From positions 1-9,059 of the forward strand of contig JBMFGW010000130.1 in NCBI GenBank assembly GCA_049977145.1: a stretch of DNA of 9,059 nt, in the 5' to 3' direction. This document shows positions 1 through 6,524 of the stretch, piece after piece (within the stretch, counting starts at the first letter, position 1; the number at the start of each line of letters is the position of its first letter). The translations under genes and the position numbers were made by a program. Source of the DNA: JAMDCX01 sp049977145 (GTDB taxonomy: Bacteria; Planctomycetota; Phycisphaerae; WQYP01). The notes below the pieces were generated by a model. It was not told where the DNA came from. It ran no database searches and worked only from the letters and a program-made list of their open reading frames with translations.

Positions 1-799
1 GTGTAAGTGTGCCATTCTTCCGGAATAAGGCGGAGGTTCCCAAAGCGGTGAATTTGGATTTGTTGGCCGGAAACCACGCGTAGCGCTGCACATACGGCAG
101 ACGATTCATGGCTGGAAGTACTGCTCTCATAAATCGGGCGATGACTTGGGGAGTGTATTTATTTGGGTGCGTTTTATTGGCATGCCAATCGCCGACGGCA
201 AATTCAGTAATCCAAAGCGGGCGATGATACAAGTGATGAATGTTACGTAACATGCCGATAAAGCCATTTGGGTTTGGGCCGCCATACCAGTGAATGCAGA
301 TAAAATTTACCCGGTATTGATGCTGTTGTACGCCGCGCATAAACGCCTTCATCCATTTGCCGTCCGGATGCACACACGCCGGGCTGCCCAGCGGAATGCC
401 TGCGGCTTCCAGTTGTGGCCATGCTTTCAGGGCAACGTTTACTTTAATATTGGATTGTGTTTTTCCATCCGGCTCATTAAATCCCAGCATTGCCCGAATG
501 AGACCCGACTGATGATAGTGAATAATCTCTTTCATGGCGGCCGGCAGACTTTTCTGATAATAACCCCAGATCATGGGTACAAATTGGATATTGTCTGGTG
601 TGGCGGCCGGCCGTTGTGAACCCCAGGTATAAAACCAATGAACATGAAGCGCTTGCAACCGTTGTTTCCAAAGCTTGGTGTTGTGGCCTGGCCCCATCCC
701 CACACCTTTTTTGATACTATGCGCGAAGGTATCTCCTTGAGATACCATGATCGCGCATGCGAGAAGTACAATGACCATGATTAATTTTCTGATGGACAT
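1..799 (-). CDS. Secreted GH128-type glycoside hydrolase (3' end beyond window)
   Basis: I translated the minus strand from the ATG at 799 and the frame stays open to base 1, giving 266 residues with no stop, so the C-terminus lies outside the window. Residues 1-27 look like a signal peptide (Arg-Lys near the start, then a hydrophobic run). The rest matches the GH128 / Glyco_hydro_cc (Asl1-like) TIM-barrel pattern: HWFYTWG at 54-60, LGFNEPD at 105-111 with the presumed acid/base Glu109, IHWYGG at 169-174, and WITEFAVGDW at 196-205 with the presumed nucleophile Glu199. GH128 enzymes cleave beta-1,3-glucans. Domain size suggests only a few residues are missing. An AAGGA stands about 10 nt before the ATG. 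The gene lies 85 bp downstream of a second GH128 gene on the same strand, so the two are probably co-transcribed. Substrate specificity is inferred from the family. Confidence 0.85.
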   Translation of the reverse strand, partial: MSIRKLIMVIVLLACAIMVSQGDTFAHSIKKGVGMGPGHNTKLWKQRLQALHVHWFYTWGSQRPAATPDNIQFVPMIWGYYQKSLPAAMKEIIHYHQSGLIRAMLGFNEPDGKTQSNIKVNVALKAWPQLEAAGIPLGSPACVHPDGKWMKAFMRGVQQHQYRVNFICIHWYGGPNPNGFIGMLRNIHHLYHRPLWITEFAVGDWHANKTHPNKYTPQVIARFMRAVLPAMNRLPYVQRYAWFPANKSKFTALGTSALFRKNGTLT

Positions 800-884
800 A
801 AAATGTTTATCCTTTCATTAACGAGAACAACACGATACCGCTAAAAGCCAATTAGTATATAGTCACATGATACAATGACACCAA

Positions 885-3170
885 TTATTTTGATCCGGCT
901 GCTCGTCGCTTGGCCTTACGGAGCACGAGCATCAGTCCGCCTAAAAACAGCAACGCTGATACTGGTGGCTCGGGTACCGCCGTCACATTCAAGTCAATGA
1001 TTCCGACCGGATCACTTAATGTATACCTGTATCCGGTTGGGCCGTTAACCACCCAAGAGTTCAAATCAGCAAGATTATTTATTGCGTCCGAAAAGCTTAT
1101 TAAGTGATATATGCCGACTCCAAATTGTGAACCCGCATTGATATTAAGAATAATGCCGGATCCAAGCGTGGTATCTGTTGTGGCAATAAGACTGTTGCCC
1201 CCGACGCCGGCGGCCGAGTCAGGCGTATTGAGAATAAAATTCAGACTGCTGGCATTGCCCAAGGTCAGCGATGTAATGGTCAACGTTCCAGCGTTTCCCA
1301 CATCGCCGGGGCTTATGGTGCCCGCGTTATTAACGGTAGCATTGATCCGGCCATTGCCGCCTAGCACGGCTCCCGTCATGATGGTTGTTGCGCTGGTTAT
1401 GCTGCCATCCACGAGCAGTGTGCCGGAAGATACAGTGGTTGTACCGGTATACGTATTGGCTCCGGTGAGATCCCATGTACCCGTACCCTGTTTCCAGATG
1501 TTGAGTTGTCCAGCCGCAAAAACGGGATTATCGGAGATCGCACCGGTAACCACTCCATTGCCGGTACCCTGCAAAAAGAGATTGCTGGCCGTGGTTGTAT
1601 TGGTAGTGACCGGGCCGCTCAAAGTCAGGAGTCCGGAATCGGACTGCACGCGAACCAGATCGCCGCCGGAAGTAATGGTTAACGGGCCACTTAGAGTGTT
1701 TGTTCCGCTGACATTTCTAATGCTCGCGGGCTGGGTCAGATTGGTTCCCTGCGCAAGGGTAATGGCATTGGCTACGGAGATATTTCCCGAAAGCTCGAGT
1801 TGGGCGGTTGAGCCGCTTGTTCCACCATTGCCGGAAATTAGAATCGAGCCGATGCCGGTCGTAGGAGCGGCGATATCAAGCACGCCTTGGGCAACGTTAA
1901 TGGTGCCATCGTTTGTGATCGTACCGCCGCCAAGCGTAATGGTATTGCTGCCAAACTTAACGAGTACCGCACCGGGTTGGACGCATACCCAGTTGGTCGA
2001 AGAGGACGGATCGAGGCCCCAGTTGATGGTGCCGGAAATATAGCTGGTATTAGTCAATGCATCGATGTATTTTACGGTTCCAGCACCGGTAGTCATGGTA
2101 AGCGTGCCGCCGGTGAGATATGCGACATGCTCCCCCAGGTTTTCACCACTGATATCGGCGGTGGTGCCGATGCCAACCGCGCCGTCATACGCGTATCCCA
2201 ATGGGGTCGGAACATCCGGATTGCCATTGGTGCCGGTTTGCGTGGAAAAGAGAGGCAGGCCGCTGAACCAATTATAGTAAGAATATCCCGCGACATAACT
2301 CAGCGAATTGAGTTGGGGTATAACAATATTGAGAAACTGCTGTTCCCCGGTCTGCATCTGCGCGGTGGTGTAACCACCACCCCAATCATAGACTGCAAAT
2401 TCTGTTATCAACACCGGCAACTTAAACGTGTTATGGTACCAGGCTACCGAATTCAGGAAATTGGTGGCGTCCTGCTGCGGGGTCAACGGATCGCTATCAT
2501 CGTACCAGTGAAATGCAACGGCATTGACCTTGAGATTGTCAGCTTTTGCCTGGCTCATGAAGTTTTCAATCCATTGATGGCCAGTGGAAGTGTCTTCAAC
2601 TGCAGGGCTTACAAGCTGGGTTGATGTATTGGCGAAGCTGGCAGAAATCATCTTCCATGATGAAATCGCCTGTGCGACCGTCATGTTTGATTGGGTCGGA
2701 TTATCCGGCTCGTTGAAGCCCAGCACGTAAAGAGGATTGGTTGCCACGACCTGATTGATGGTGGCTTGGCTGGGACCGTCCCAGAACATTGGATAAAAGT
2801 TGGCGTTGAAATTGCCTGGATTCGCCGAGCCAGGACCCCATGTATAGTACCAACTGGCACCGGATGCCTGGAGATCATTGTAATTAGCACCCGTATCGGC
2901 AAAGCCTCGTTTTGACTCAAGGATGTCGGCGTGAACGAGACTTGGCGCTATTCCAACTAGCAATGTTGCAATCACAAGCGCCGCTGATTTGCGTTTTTTG
3001 GATGCGCGTGTTAACGCCCCATCGGCAAAGGTGGCATAACAGGTATCCAACCAATTTTGGCAGAAATACGATTCATTCAATGACATTGAGTGTAATCTTG
3101 TTAACGGTGAGCCGCGCACAACACGCTCGGGCGCATTTTGGTTAAACCGGTTAGTTTTTCTTAAACCCAT
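885..3170 (-). CDS. Envelope-displayed GH128-type glycoside hydrolase with PATR repeat and PEP-CTERM tail
   Basis: The protein has 761 residues from the ATG at 3170. I chose this start because GGAG stands 7 nt upstream of it; an ATG four codons earlier (3182) has no Shine-Dalgarno. A secretory signal (KKRK, then a hydrophobic stretch ending SLVHA) lies unusually far in, at about residues 58-81. The GH128 catalytic domain covers about 84-305: WYYTWG at 107-112, VLGFNEPD at 149-156 with presumed acid/base Glu154, FHWYDD at 220-225, and LITEFAVYDW at 254-263 with presumed nucleophile Glu257. Residues 340-720 are Gly/Thr/Ser/Asn-rich beta-structure with an autotransporter-associated repeat (GTGTWDLTGANTYTGTTTV, 563-581). 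The tail, about 732-761, is a PEP-CTERM signal: VPEP, a hydrophobic segment, then basic RKAKRR. No autotransporter beta-barrel is present, so export by Sec with exosortase-type sorting is inferred. It probably degrades beta-1,3-glucan at the cell surface. Confidence 0.9.
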   Translation of the reverse strand: MGLRKTNRFNQNAPERVVRGSPLTRLHSMSLNESYFCQNWLDTCYATFADGALTRASKKRKSAALVIATLLVGIAPSLVHADILESKRGFADTGANYNDLQASGASWYYTWGPGSANPGNFNANFYPMFWDGPSQATINQVVATNPLYVLGFNEPDNPTQSNMTVAQAISSWKMISASFANTSTQLVSPAVEDTSTGHQWIENFMSQAKADNLKVNAVAFHWYDDSDPLTPQQDATNFLNSVAWYHNTFKLPVLITEFAVYDWGGGYTTAQMQTGEQQFLNIVIPQLNSLSYVAGYSYYNWFSGLPLFSTQTGTNGNPDVPTPLGYAYDGAVGIGTTADISGENLGEHVAYLTGGTLTMTTGAGTVKYIDALTNTSYISGTINWGLDPSSSTNWVCVQPGAVLVKFGSNTITLGGGTITNDGTINVAQGVLDIAAPTTGIGSILISGNGGTSGSTAQLELSGNISVANAITLAQGTNLTQPASIRNVSGTNTLSGPLTITSGGDLVRVQSDSGLLTLSGPVTTNTTTASNLFLQGTGNGVVTGAISDNPVFAAGQLNIWKQGTGTWDLTGANTYTGTTTVSSGTLLVDGSITSATTIMTGAVLGGNGRINATVNNAGTISPGDVGNAGTLTITSLTLGNASSLNFILNTPDSAAGVGGNSLIATTDTTLGSGIILNINAGSQFGVGIYHLISFSDAINNLADLNSWVVNGPTGYRYTLSDPVGIIDLNVTAVPEPPVSALLFLGGLMLVLRKAKRRAAGSK

Positions 3171-3194
3171 CGTTTTCTCCATCTGGAAATTGTC

Positions 3195-3222
3195 AAATTA
3201 CCTGCAGTCCGAGCCAATTCAA
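3195..3222 (-). promoter_or_regulatory. Candidate sigma70-like promoter for the GH128 genes
   Basis: On the minus strand TTGAAT (3222-3217) and TAATTT (3200-3195) are separated by 16 bp. Each matches four of six consensus bases. Transcription would start close to the ATG at 3182, leaving a very short leader that carries the GGAG used by the start at 3170. This is weak pattern evidence only. Confidence 0.25.
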
Positions 3223-3589
3223 AAGACGACATACCGGAGGAATGTGCGAAATTCACAACCATTCCACCATTCTTGCCCTTTATTGGGCTGGCGCATCGCT
3301 AATCGCCGTACCATCACTATGAGTCTAGCACGGTTGCGAGAATAAAAACAGGTCAATTCTTCAAAATAAACTTTTGGTTTTGTATCACGTTGTCGAGGTG
3401 GACTTGTGCCGGTTTAAACAGACAGTTTTTGCCTTGTTTTCAAGGTATTGACGCCAACTGTGTCGCTTGCTTGCAGAACCTTCTGATCCCCATGTATCCT
3501 GATTAAAGAAATCGTTGCAATCCGGCATTTCTTATACCAACGGATGCTACTGCCTATTGACGTACACGCTGAAAGCTGGAGGCAGTTAC

Positions 3590-3655
3590 GTGAAGAATAT
3601 TGCGATCCGAGTACAGGCGACTGGCGGATTCCGGTGGTTTTTCTTATGGTATTGA
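3590..3655 (+). CDS. Possible 21-codon upstream ORF before the regulator
   Basis: A GTG at 3590 follows GGAGG (3578-3582) with a 7-nt spacer, one of the best Shine-Dalgarno sites in the window. The frame reads 21 codons (start VKNIAIRVQATGG, end FRWFFLWY) and stops at 3655, 20 nt before the first ATG of the regulator in another frame. It could be a leader peptide whose translation affects the regulator, which itself lacks a good ribosome site. It could equally be chance. I recognise no family. Confidence 0.25.
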   Translation: MKNIAIRVQATGGFRWFFLWY

Positions 3656-3674
3656 AGTTGGTAAACACGCTGGT

Positions 3675-4874
3675 ATGGCATCAGTGAGAACGTACATGCG
3701 AAAAGACAAACGGGTGCTGTTTCTTGGTAATCTGATGATTGCTTATAATCGCAACGTGCTGCGTGGCGTGGCGGAATACGTCGCGCGGCAGCCGGAGATA
3801 CGGGTTTTTTTCCCTGATAATTTTGAACCGGCCGATATTCCCAATCTCTTACGTGTTGACATTCACGGCGTAATCGTGGCGGGTTGCCCACCGGCATGGA
3901 ATCTGCCGACACAAATTAAGCAGCGTGGCGTACCGGCGATAGATGTTGGCGCGGAACTTGAAAAATCCAGTCTGCCAAGAGTGGTGACGGATAACGCTAT
4001 GGTGGGGCGTATGGCTGCGGACTATTTTATTGATCGTGGCTTCAAGCGACTGGTTTATTACGGCCTGTCCCGGCGTTACTGGTCCGATGCCCGCCGCGAT
4101 GGATTTTGCGCACAAGCCACCCAGCGCTTGGCTACCGTACAATGTTTTCAGAAAGAGGAGGCGGAAGCCGAGGATCGCGCGGGGCTGTTTCCCAGCACCG
4201 TGGCCCATTGGCTCAAACGGCTGACGAAGCCCACGGCAATTTTTGCCGGCAATGATATGCTTGGTACCTATCTGGTGGAGGCCTGCCAGCACATGAAAAT
4301 CAGAGTGCCGGAGGACATTGCGATTTTGGGGGTGGATAATGATGACCTCTATGGGCAGCTGCGCACACCGCATCTATCGAGTATTCTGCACAACAGTCAG
4401 GAAATAGGCGTACGAGCGATGGCCTTACTTTACCAACTCATGTACCGCAGGACAATAAAAGATGCCATCACCTTAATTCCGCCAGTCCGGATTATTACAA
4501 GGTTATCCTCCGATATATTTGGCGTGGAAGATGAATTAGTACGCAAAGCGCTGAGCGTTATCCAAAAGCAATTACGCGGCGGTGTCTGCGTAAAAGGGGT
4601 ACTAAGCGAACTGGTGGTTTCCAGGCCCACACTGGAACGGCGCTTTATCGCGGCTTTGGGCCGTACCCCATCTAAGGAAATCCAGCGCATTCAACTGGAA
4701 ACCGCCCGCCAACTGGTGCTTGATTCCGATATGCCCCTCGCCAAGGTGGCCGAGCAAACCGGTTATCGCTCGCCCCGGCAGTTCAGCACGGCCTTTCATC
4801 ATTACTTTAAGCAGACGCCCCGCGACCTGCGCAAGACGCATCGCTACACGCCGGCACCGCAAGGCCGCAAATAG
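3675..4874 (+). CDS. XylR-type transcriptional regulator (LacI-like sugar-binding domain plus AraC HTH)
   Basis: The protein has 399 residues from the ATG at 3675. Residues 12-280 form a periplasmic-binding-protein/LacI-type ligand domain, with RVLFLGNLMIAYNRNVLRGV at 13-32, PTAIFAGNDMLGTYLVEACQ at 186-205, and AILGVDNDDL at 216-225 followed by LSSI at 234-237. Residues 285-388 form an AraC-family DNA-binding domain with two helix-turn-helices (about 307-336 and 354-387). As in XylR-type proteins, and unlike LacI, there is no N-terminal DNA-binding domain. Such regulators bind a sugar and control nearby carbohydrate genes, and divergence from two GH128 genes makes those the likely targets. 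The start is uncertain: no strong Shine-Dalgarno precedes 3675, and the ATG at 3696 (MRKDKRVLFL), preceded by GTGAG, suits the family's usual N-terminus equally well. The effector sugar cannot be read from the sequence. Confidence 0.9.
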   Translation: MASVRTYMRKDKRVLFLGNLMIAYNRNVLRGVAEYVARQPEIRVFFPDNFEPADIPNLLRVDIHGVIVAGCPPAWNLPTQIKQRGVPAIDVGAELEKSSLPRVVTDNAMVGRMAADYFIDRGFKRLVYYGLSRRYWSDARRDGFCAQATQRLATVQCFQKEEAEAEDRAGLFPSTVAHWLKRLTKPTAIFAGNDMLGTYLVEACQHMKIRVPEDIAILGVDNDDLYGQLRTPHLSSILHNSQEIGVRAMALLYQLMYRRTIKDAITLIPPVRIITRLSSDIFGVEDELVRKALSVIQKQLRGGVCVKGVLSELVVSRPTLERRFIAALGRTPSKEIQRIQLETARQLVLDSDMPLAKVAEQTGYRSPRQFSTAFHHYFKQTPRDLRKTHRYTPAPQGRK

Positions 4875-4879
4875 GCCTT
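4861..4879 (+). terminator. Weak hairpin overlapping the regulator stop codon
   Basis: AAGGCC (4861-4866) and GGCCTT (4874-4879) form a perfect 6-bp stem with a 7-nt loop that includes most of the TAG stop. A TTTTT run follows only about 13 nt later. It may help end transcription of the regulator, but it is not a canonical intrinsic terminator. Confidence 0.25.
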
Positions 4880-4969
4880 AAACCAGCGTGATTTTTAGCA
4901 ATCGAACTGATTTTTGTTGAAAATGAACCGAAACGCTCTATTTTACATAATAATATAATATTGTAGGCG

Positions 4970-5197
4970 GTGCCACGTGTTTTATGCAACGTCCGTATGC
5001 TCAAGCTACATATTCCTTATTTTGAAAGCGATCATGTTCATAGCCTGGCGTATAACATTCTGGCCGATGGAAGTTGTATCGAAGACATGGAATTACTACG
5101 CAAGAAACTTGATGTCGATGTATGGATTGTGGCACAGTACGCGTCTGTACCGTGCTTCATAAACATGAAAACTAACCCTAAAATCCCGCTTGTTTAA
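4970..5197 (+). pseudogene. Fragment of an IS1380-like DDE transposase
   Basis: The open frame encodes 75 residues. After the ATG at 4997 it reads LHIPYFESDHVHSLAYN, then ILADGSCIEDMELLRKK. This strongly resembles the N-terminal segment of IS1380-family-type transposases, whose pattern is roughly P-Y-x-E-S-D-H-V-L-N-x-A-Y-N, then G-G-T-x-L-E-D-x-E-x-R-R. Similarity stops after about residue 47 and the frame closes at 5197, whereas full transposases have more than 400 residues with the DDE catalytic core further on. The core is absent, so this is a remnant and cannot be active. The family name comes from remembered pattern; that it is a transposase fragment is the firmer part. Confidence 0.6.
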
Positions 5198-5302
5198 GGG
5201 CCAGACATCTTCCCGTTTTACTTTTGTTAACGTCCGCAGCCAGACAACACACGCCTAAACATGGTGAAAGCCGAGCCTATACCCAATAATCTGGAGTTAC
5301 TC

Positions 5303-5338
5303 ATGCTTAAAGCAGGCAAAATATCAATATTCCGATAA
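5303..5338 (+). CDS. Possible 11-codon leader peptide upstream of the RmlD-like gene
   Basis: An ATG at 5303 follows GGAG (5293-5296) with a 6-nt spacer. The peptide MLKAGKISIFR ends at a TAA (5336-5338), 21 nt before the hairpin cluster that precedes the RmlD-like gene. The order ribosome site, short peptide, hairpins with T-run, structural gene recalls transcription attenuators. The peptide has no run of a single amino acid, so a classical amino-acid attenuator is not indicated and chance is possible. Confidence 0.25.
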   Translation: MLKAGKISIFR

Positions 5339-5359
5339 AATCATCGCGGTATGCGGCGT

Positions 5360-5401
5360 GCATGGAAAATCCATGCCACCTGTATGGTCAGGTGGATTTT
5401 T
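5360..5401 (+). terminator. Two abutting hairpins ending in a T-run (terminator or attenuator)
   Basis: The first hairpin is GCATGG (5360-5365), loop AAAAT, CCATGC (5371-5376). The second is CCACCTG (5376-5382), loop TATGGT, CAGGTGG (5389-5395), a perfect 7-bp GC-rich stem followed by A and TTTTT (5397-5401). The second has the form of an intrinsic terminator. It sits only about 25 nt before the start codon at 5426, with no intact gene just upstream, so it either ends an upstream transcript or conditionally stops transcription into the RmlD-like gene. Confidence 0.6.
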
Positions 5402-5425
5402 CGCATTCGTTTCGGGAGTTGCGGC

Positions 5426-6322
5426 ATGAAAGTTATGGTAATCGGGAGTACCGGCCAACTGGGTTCGGATCTTATTGCGGCGTTGCCGCAGGCTGGTTGT
5501 ACGACAATTGCGATCAGCGGACGCCAAGAACTGGACATCACCGACACCCCGGCCTTGGCATCATTTCTTGATGCGCATCGGCCCGACGCAGTTATTAATA
5601 CTGCCGCATTTCATAATGTGGACCTCTGCGAACGTGAGACGCAAGCCGCTTACCGTGTCAACACGGTGGCGGTGCGCGGATTGGCCGTGGAATGTGAAAA
5701 GCGAAACGTGTTATTTTTCCAGATTGGCACCGATTATGTCATGGAAGGCTATCCGGAATGTAAAGCACTTCCCGAAACCGCAGCGGTATTACCGCAAAGT
5801 ATTTATGCCCTCACCCGCTTCGGCGGGGATTGCATGACCCGCACGCACGCTCCCACCATGGGGTATGTGGTGCGAACCTGCGGATTATTCGGCATCGCCG
5901 GATGCAAGGTCAAAGGTGGTCTAAATTTTGTCGACACGATGATCGCCGCAGCACGGGCGGGCAAACCGCTGCGTGTGGTAGCGGACCAGATTGTCGCGCC
6001 CACACCAACGGATGATCTGGCTAGACAATTAATCCTCATGTTGCAACACCTGCCGGAGCCGGGCCTGTACCATGCGGTATCCCATGGGCAGTGCTCCTGG
6101 CATGAATTTGCCTGTGCGGCCTTGGCGTGCGCCGGCATTGACCACCCCATCGCGCCCGTGCGCAGCACTGAATTTGCCGCCCCGGCCCACCGTCCGCGTT
6201 ATTCCGTTCTGGACAATGCGCGGTTGCGGTCCGCAGGCCTGGACATTATGACAGACTGGCAAAGCAGCCTGCAACGCTACATTGAGAAAAAATACGCCGT
6301 CGGCGGTTCGCGGAAGATGTAG
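5426..6322 (+). CDS. rfbD: RmlD-like dTDP-4-dehydrorhamnose reductase (NAD-dependent sugar epimerase/dehydratase fold)
   Basis: The protein has 298 residues, the usual RmlD length. I chose the ATG at 5426 because GGGAG (5414-5418) lies 7 nt upstream; an in-frame ATG at 5351 would run through the hairpins. RmlD reduces dTDP-4-keto-rhamnose to dTDP-rhamnose in the cytoplasm, supplying surface polysaccharide synthesis. A Rossmann nucleotide-binding motif GSTGQLG stands at 7-13. INTAAFHNVDLCE (57-69), GTDYVMEG (101-108), VVADQIVAPTPTDDLA (184-199) and RPRYSVLDNARL (256-267) all match the family. The active-site Tyr is present at 127, but the YxxxK lysine is Arg131 (YALTR). No other rhamnose gene is visible nearby, so the gene is an orphan and its true substrate could differ. 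Confidence 0.8.
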   Translation: MKVMVIGSTGQLGSDLIAALPQAGCTTIAISGRQELDITDTPALASFLDAHRPDAVINTAAFHNVDLCERETQAAYRVNTVAVRGLAVECEKRNVLFFQIGTDYVMEGYPECKALPETAAVLPQSIYALTRFGGDCMTRTHAPTMGYVVRTCGLFGIAGCKVKGGLNFVDTMIAAARAGKPLRVVADQIVAPTPTDDLARQLILMLQHLPEPGLYHAVSHGQCSWHEFACAALACAGIDHPIAPVRSTEFAAPAHRPRYSVLDNARLRSAGLDIMTDWQSSLQRYIEKKYAVGGSRKM

Positions 6323-6365
6323 CCCAGAAAGGATACAAACCGTTCACCGCCACACTGATCAGTAT

Positions 6366-6394
6366 TTGGCAATCTTAACAGTACATTGCATAAT
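6366..6394 (+). promoter_or_regulatory. Sigma70-type promoter upstream of the DUF481 remnant
   Basis: TTGGCA (6366-6371) and CATAAT (6389-6394) are separated by exactly 17 bp; each matches five of six consensus bases. This is the best promoter-like match I found in the window. Transcription would start near 6401, giving a leader of about 125 nt before the ATG at 6525 that contains the hairpin at 6447-6463. Confidence 0.5.
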
Positions 6395-6446
6395 GACAGT
6401 ATTATCAATTTTCATCAGTCATGGCAGTAGATTCAGTAATGTCACA

Positions 6447-6469
6447 GGCCTGATTGACAGGCCACTTTT
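6447..6469 (+). terminator. Hairpin with short T-run between the RmlD-like gene and the DUF481 remnant
   Basis: GGCCTG (6447-6452), loop ATTGA, CAGGCC (6458-6463) form a perfect 6-bp GC-rich stem followed by ACTTTT. It may end transcription from the RmlD-like gene about 125 bp upstream, or act in the leader of the transcript starting near 6401. The T-run is short, so strength is doubtful. Confidence 0.4.
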
Positions 6470-6524
6470 CTGGGGTTACTCTTTTCAACTTGGCTTGTTT
6501 TGTTGATTTTCAAAGGGTGCGGCA

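Larger units (their letters stand above)
3183..3674. other. Divergent intergenic region between GH128 genes and the LacI/AraC regulator
   Basis: About 490 bp separate the divergent gene starts and contain no convincing protein gene. Visible elements are an 8-bp palindrome GTTTAAAC (3412-3419), a small inverted repeat CCTTG-TTTT-CAAGG (3432-3445), spaced inverted arms ACGTA/TACGT around 3560-3592, and tandem ACCATTC copies near 3258-3272. Any of these could be operator half-sites for the neighbouring regulator, but none stands out as clearly right. A 21-codon ORF with a strong GGAGG occupies 3590-3655 and is listed separately. Confidence 0.5.
4875..5425. other. AT-rich intergenic region with transposase relic and leader-like structures
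   Basis: About 550 bp lie between the regulator and the RmlD-like gene. From left to right they hold an AT-rich stretch (4939-4962) containing TATAAT at 4954-4959, a decayed transposase fragment (about 4970-5197), roughly 100 bp in which I recognise nothing, an 11-codon mini-ORF with a good ribosome site (5303-5338), and two abutting hairpins ending in a T-run (5360-5401). A possible promoter TTGAAA-16 bp-TATTTT (4917-4944) precedes the relic. I found no clear insertion-sequence terminal repeats or target duplication. Confidence 0.5.

Noticed and set aside
1111..2043. A 310-codon plus-strand open frame opposite the GH128/PATR gene
   Set aside because: It is Pro/Val-rich low-complexity translation with no recognisable domain, lies wholly antisense to a well-supported gene, and arises from that gene's Gly/Thr-rich codon pattern.
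885..2200. Type V autotransporter
   Set aside because: The PATR repeat suggests the name, but the C-terminus is a PEP-CTERM tail and there is no beta-barrel translocator domain.
1887..2624. A 245-codon plus-strand open frame
   Set aside because: It overlaps the real gene in antisense, has no family motifs and no ribosome site.
3849..4373. A 174-codon minus-strand open frame
   Set aside because: It is antisense to the LacI/AraC regulator, whose motifs are clear, so it is a shadow.
5351..5425. Upstream in-frame extension of the RmlD-like gene to an ATG at 5351
   Set aside because: It would translate through the two hairpins and the T-run and has no ribosome site, whereas 5426 has GGGAG at 7 nt and matches the family N-terminus.
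5298..5429. Short frame reading KIIAVCGVHGKSMPPVW whose stop overlaps the RmlD-like start (ATGA)
   Set aside because: It has no upstream start codon with a ribosome site, no recognisable family, and runs through the hairpin cluster, so the ATGA overlap is probably chance.
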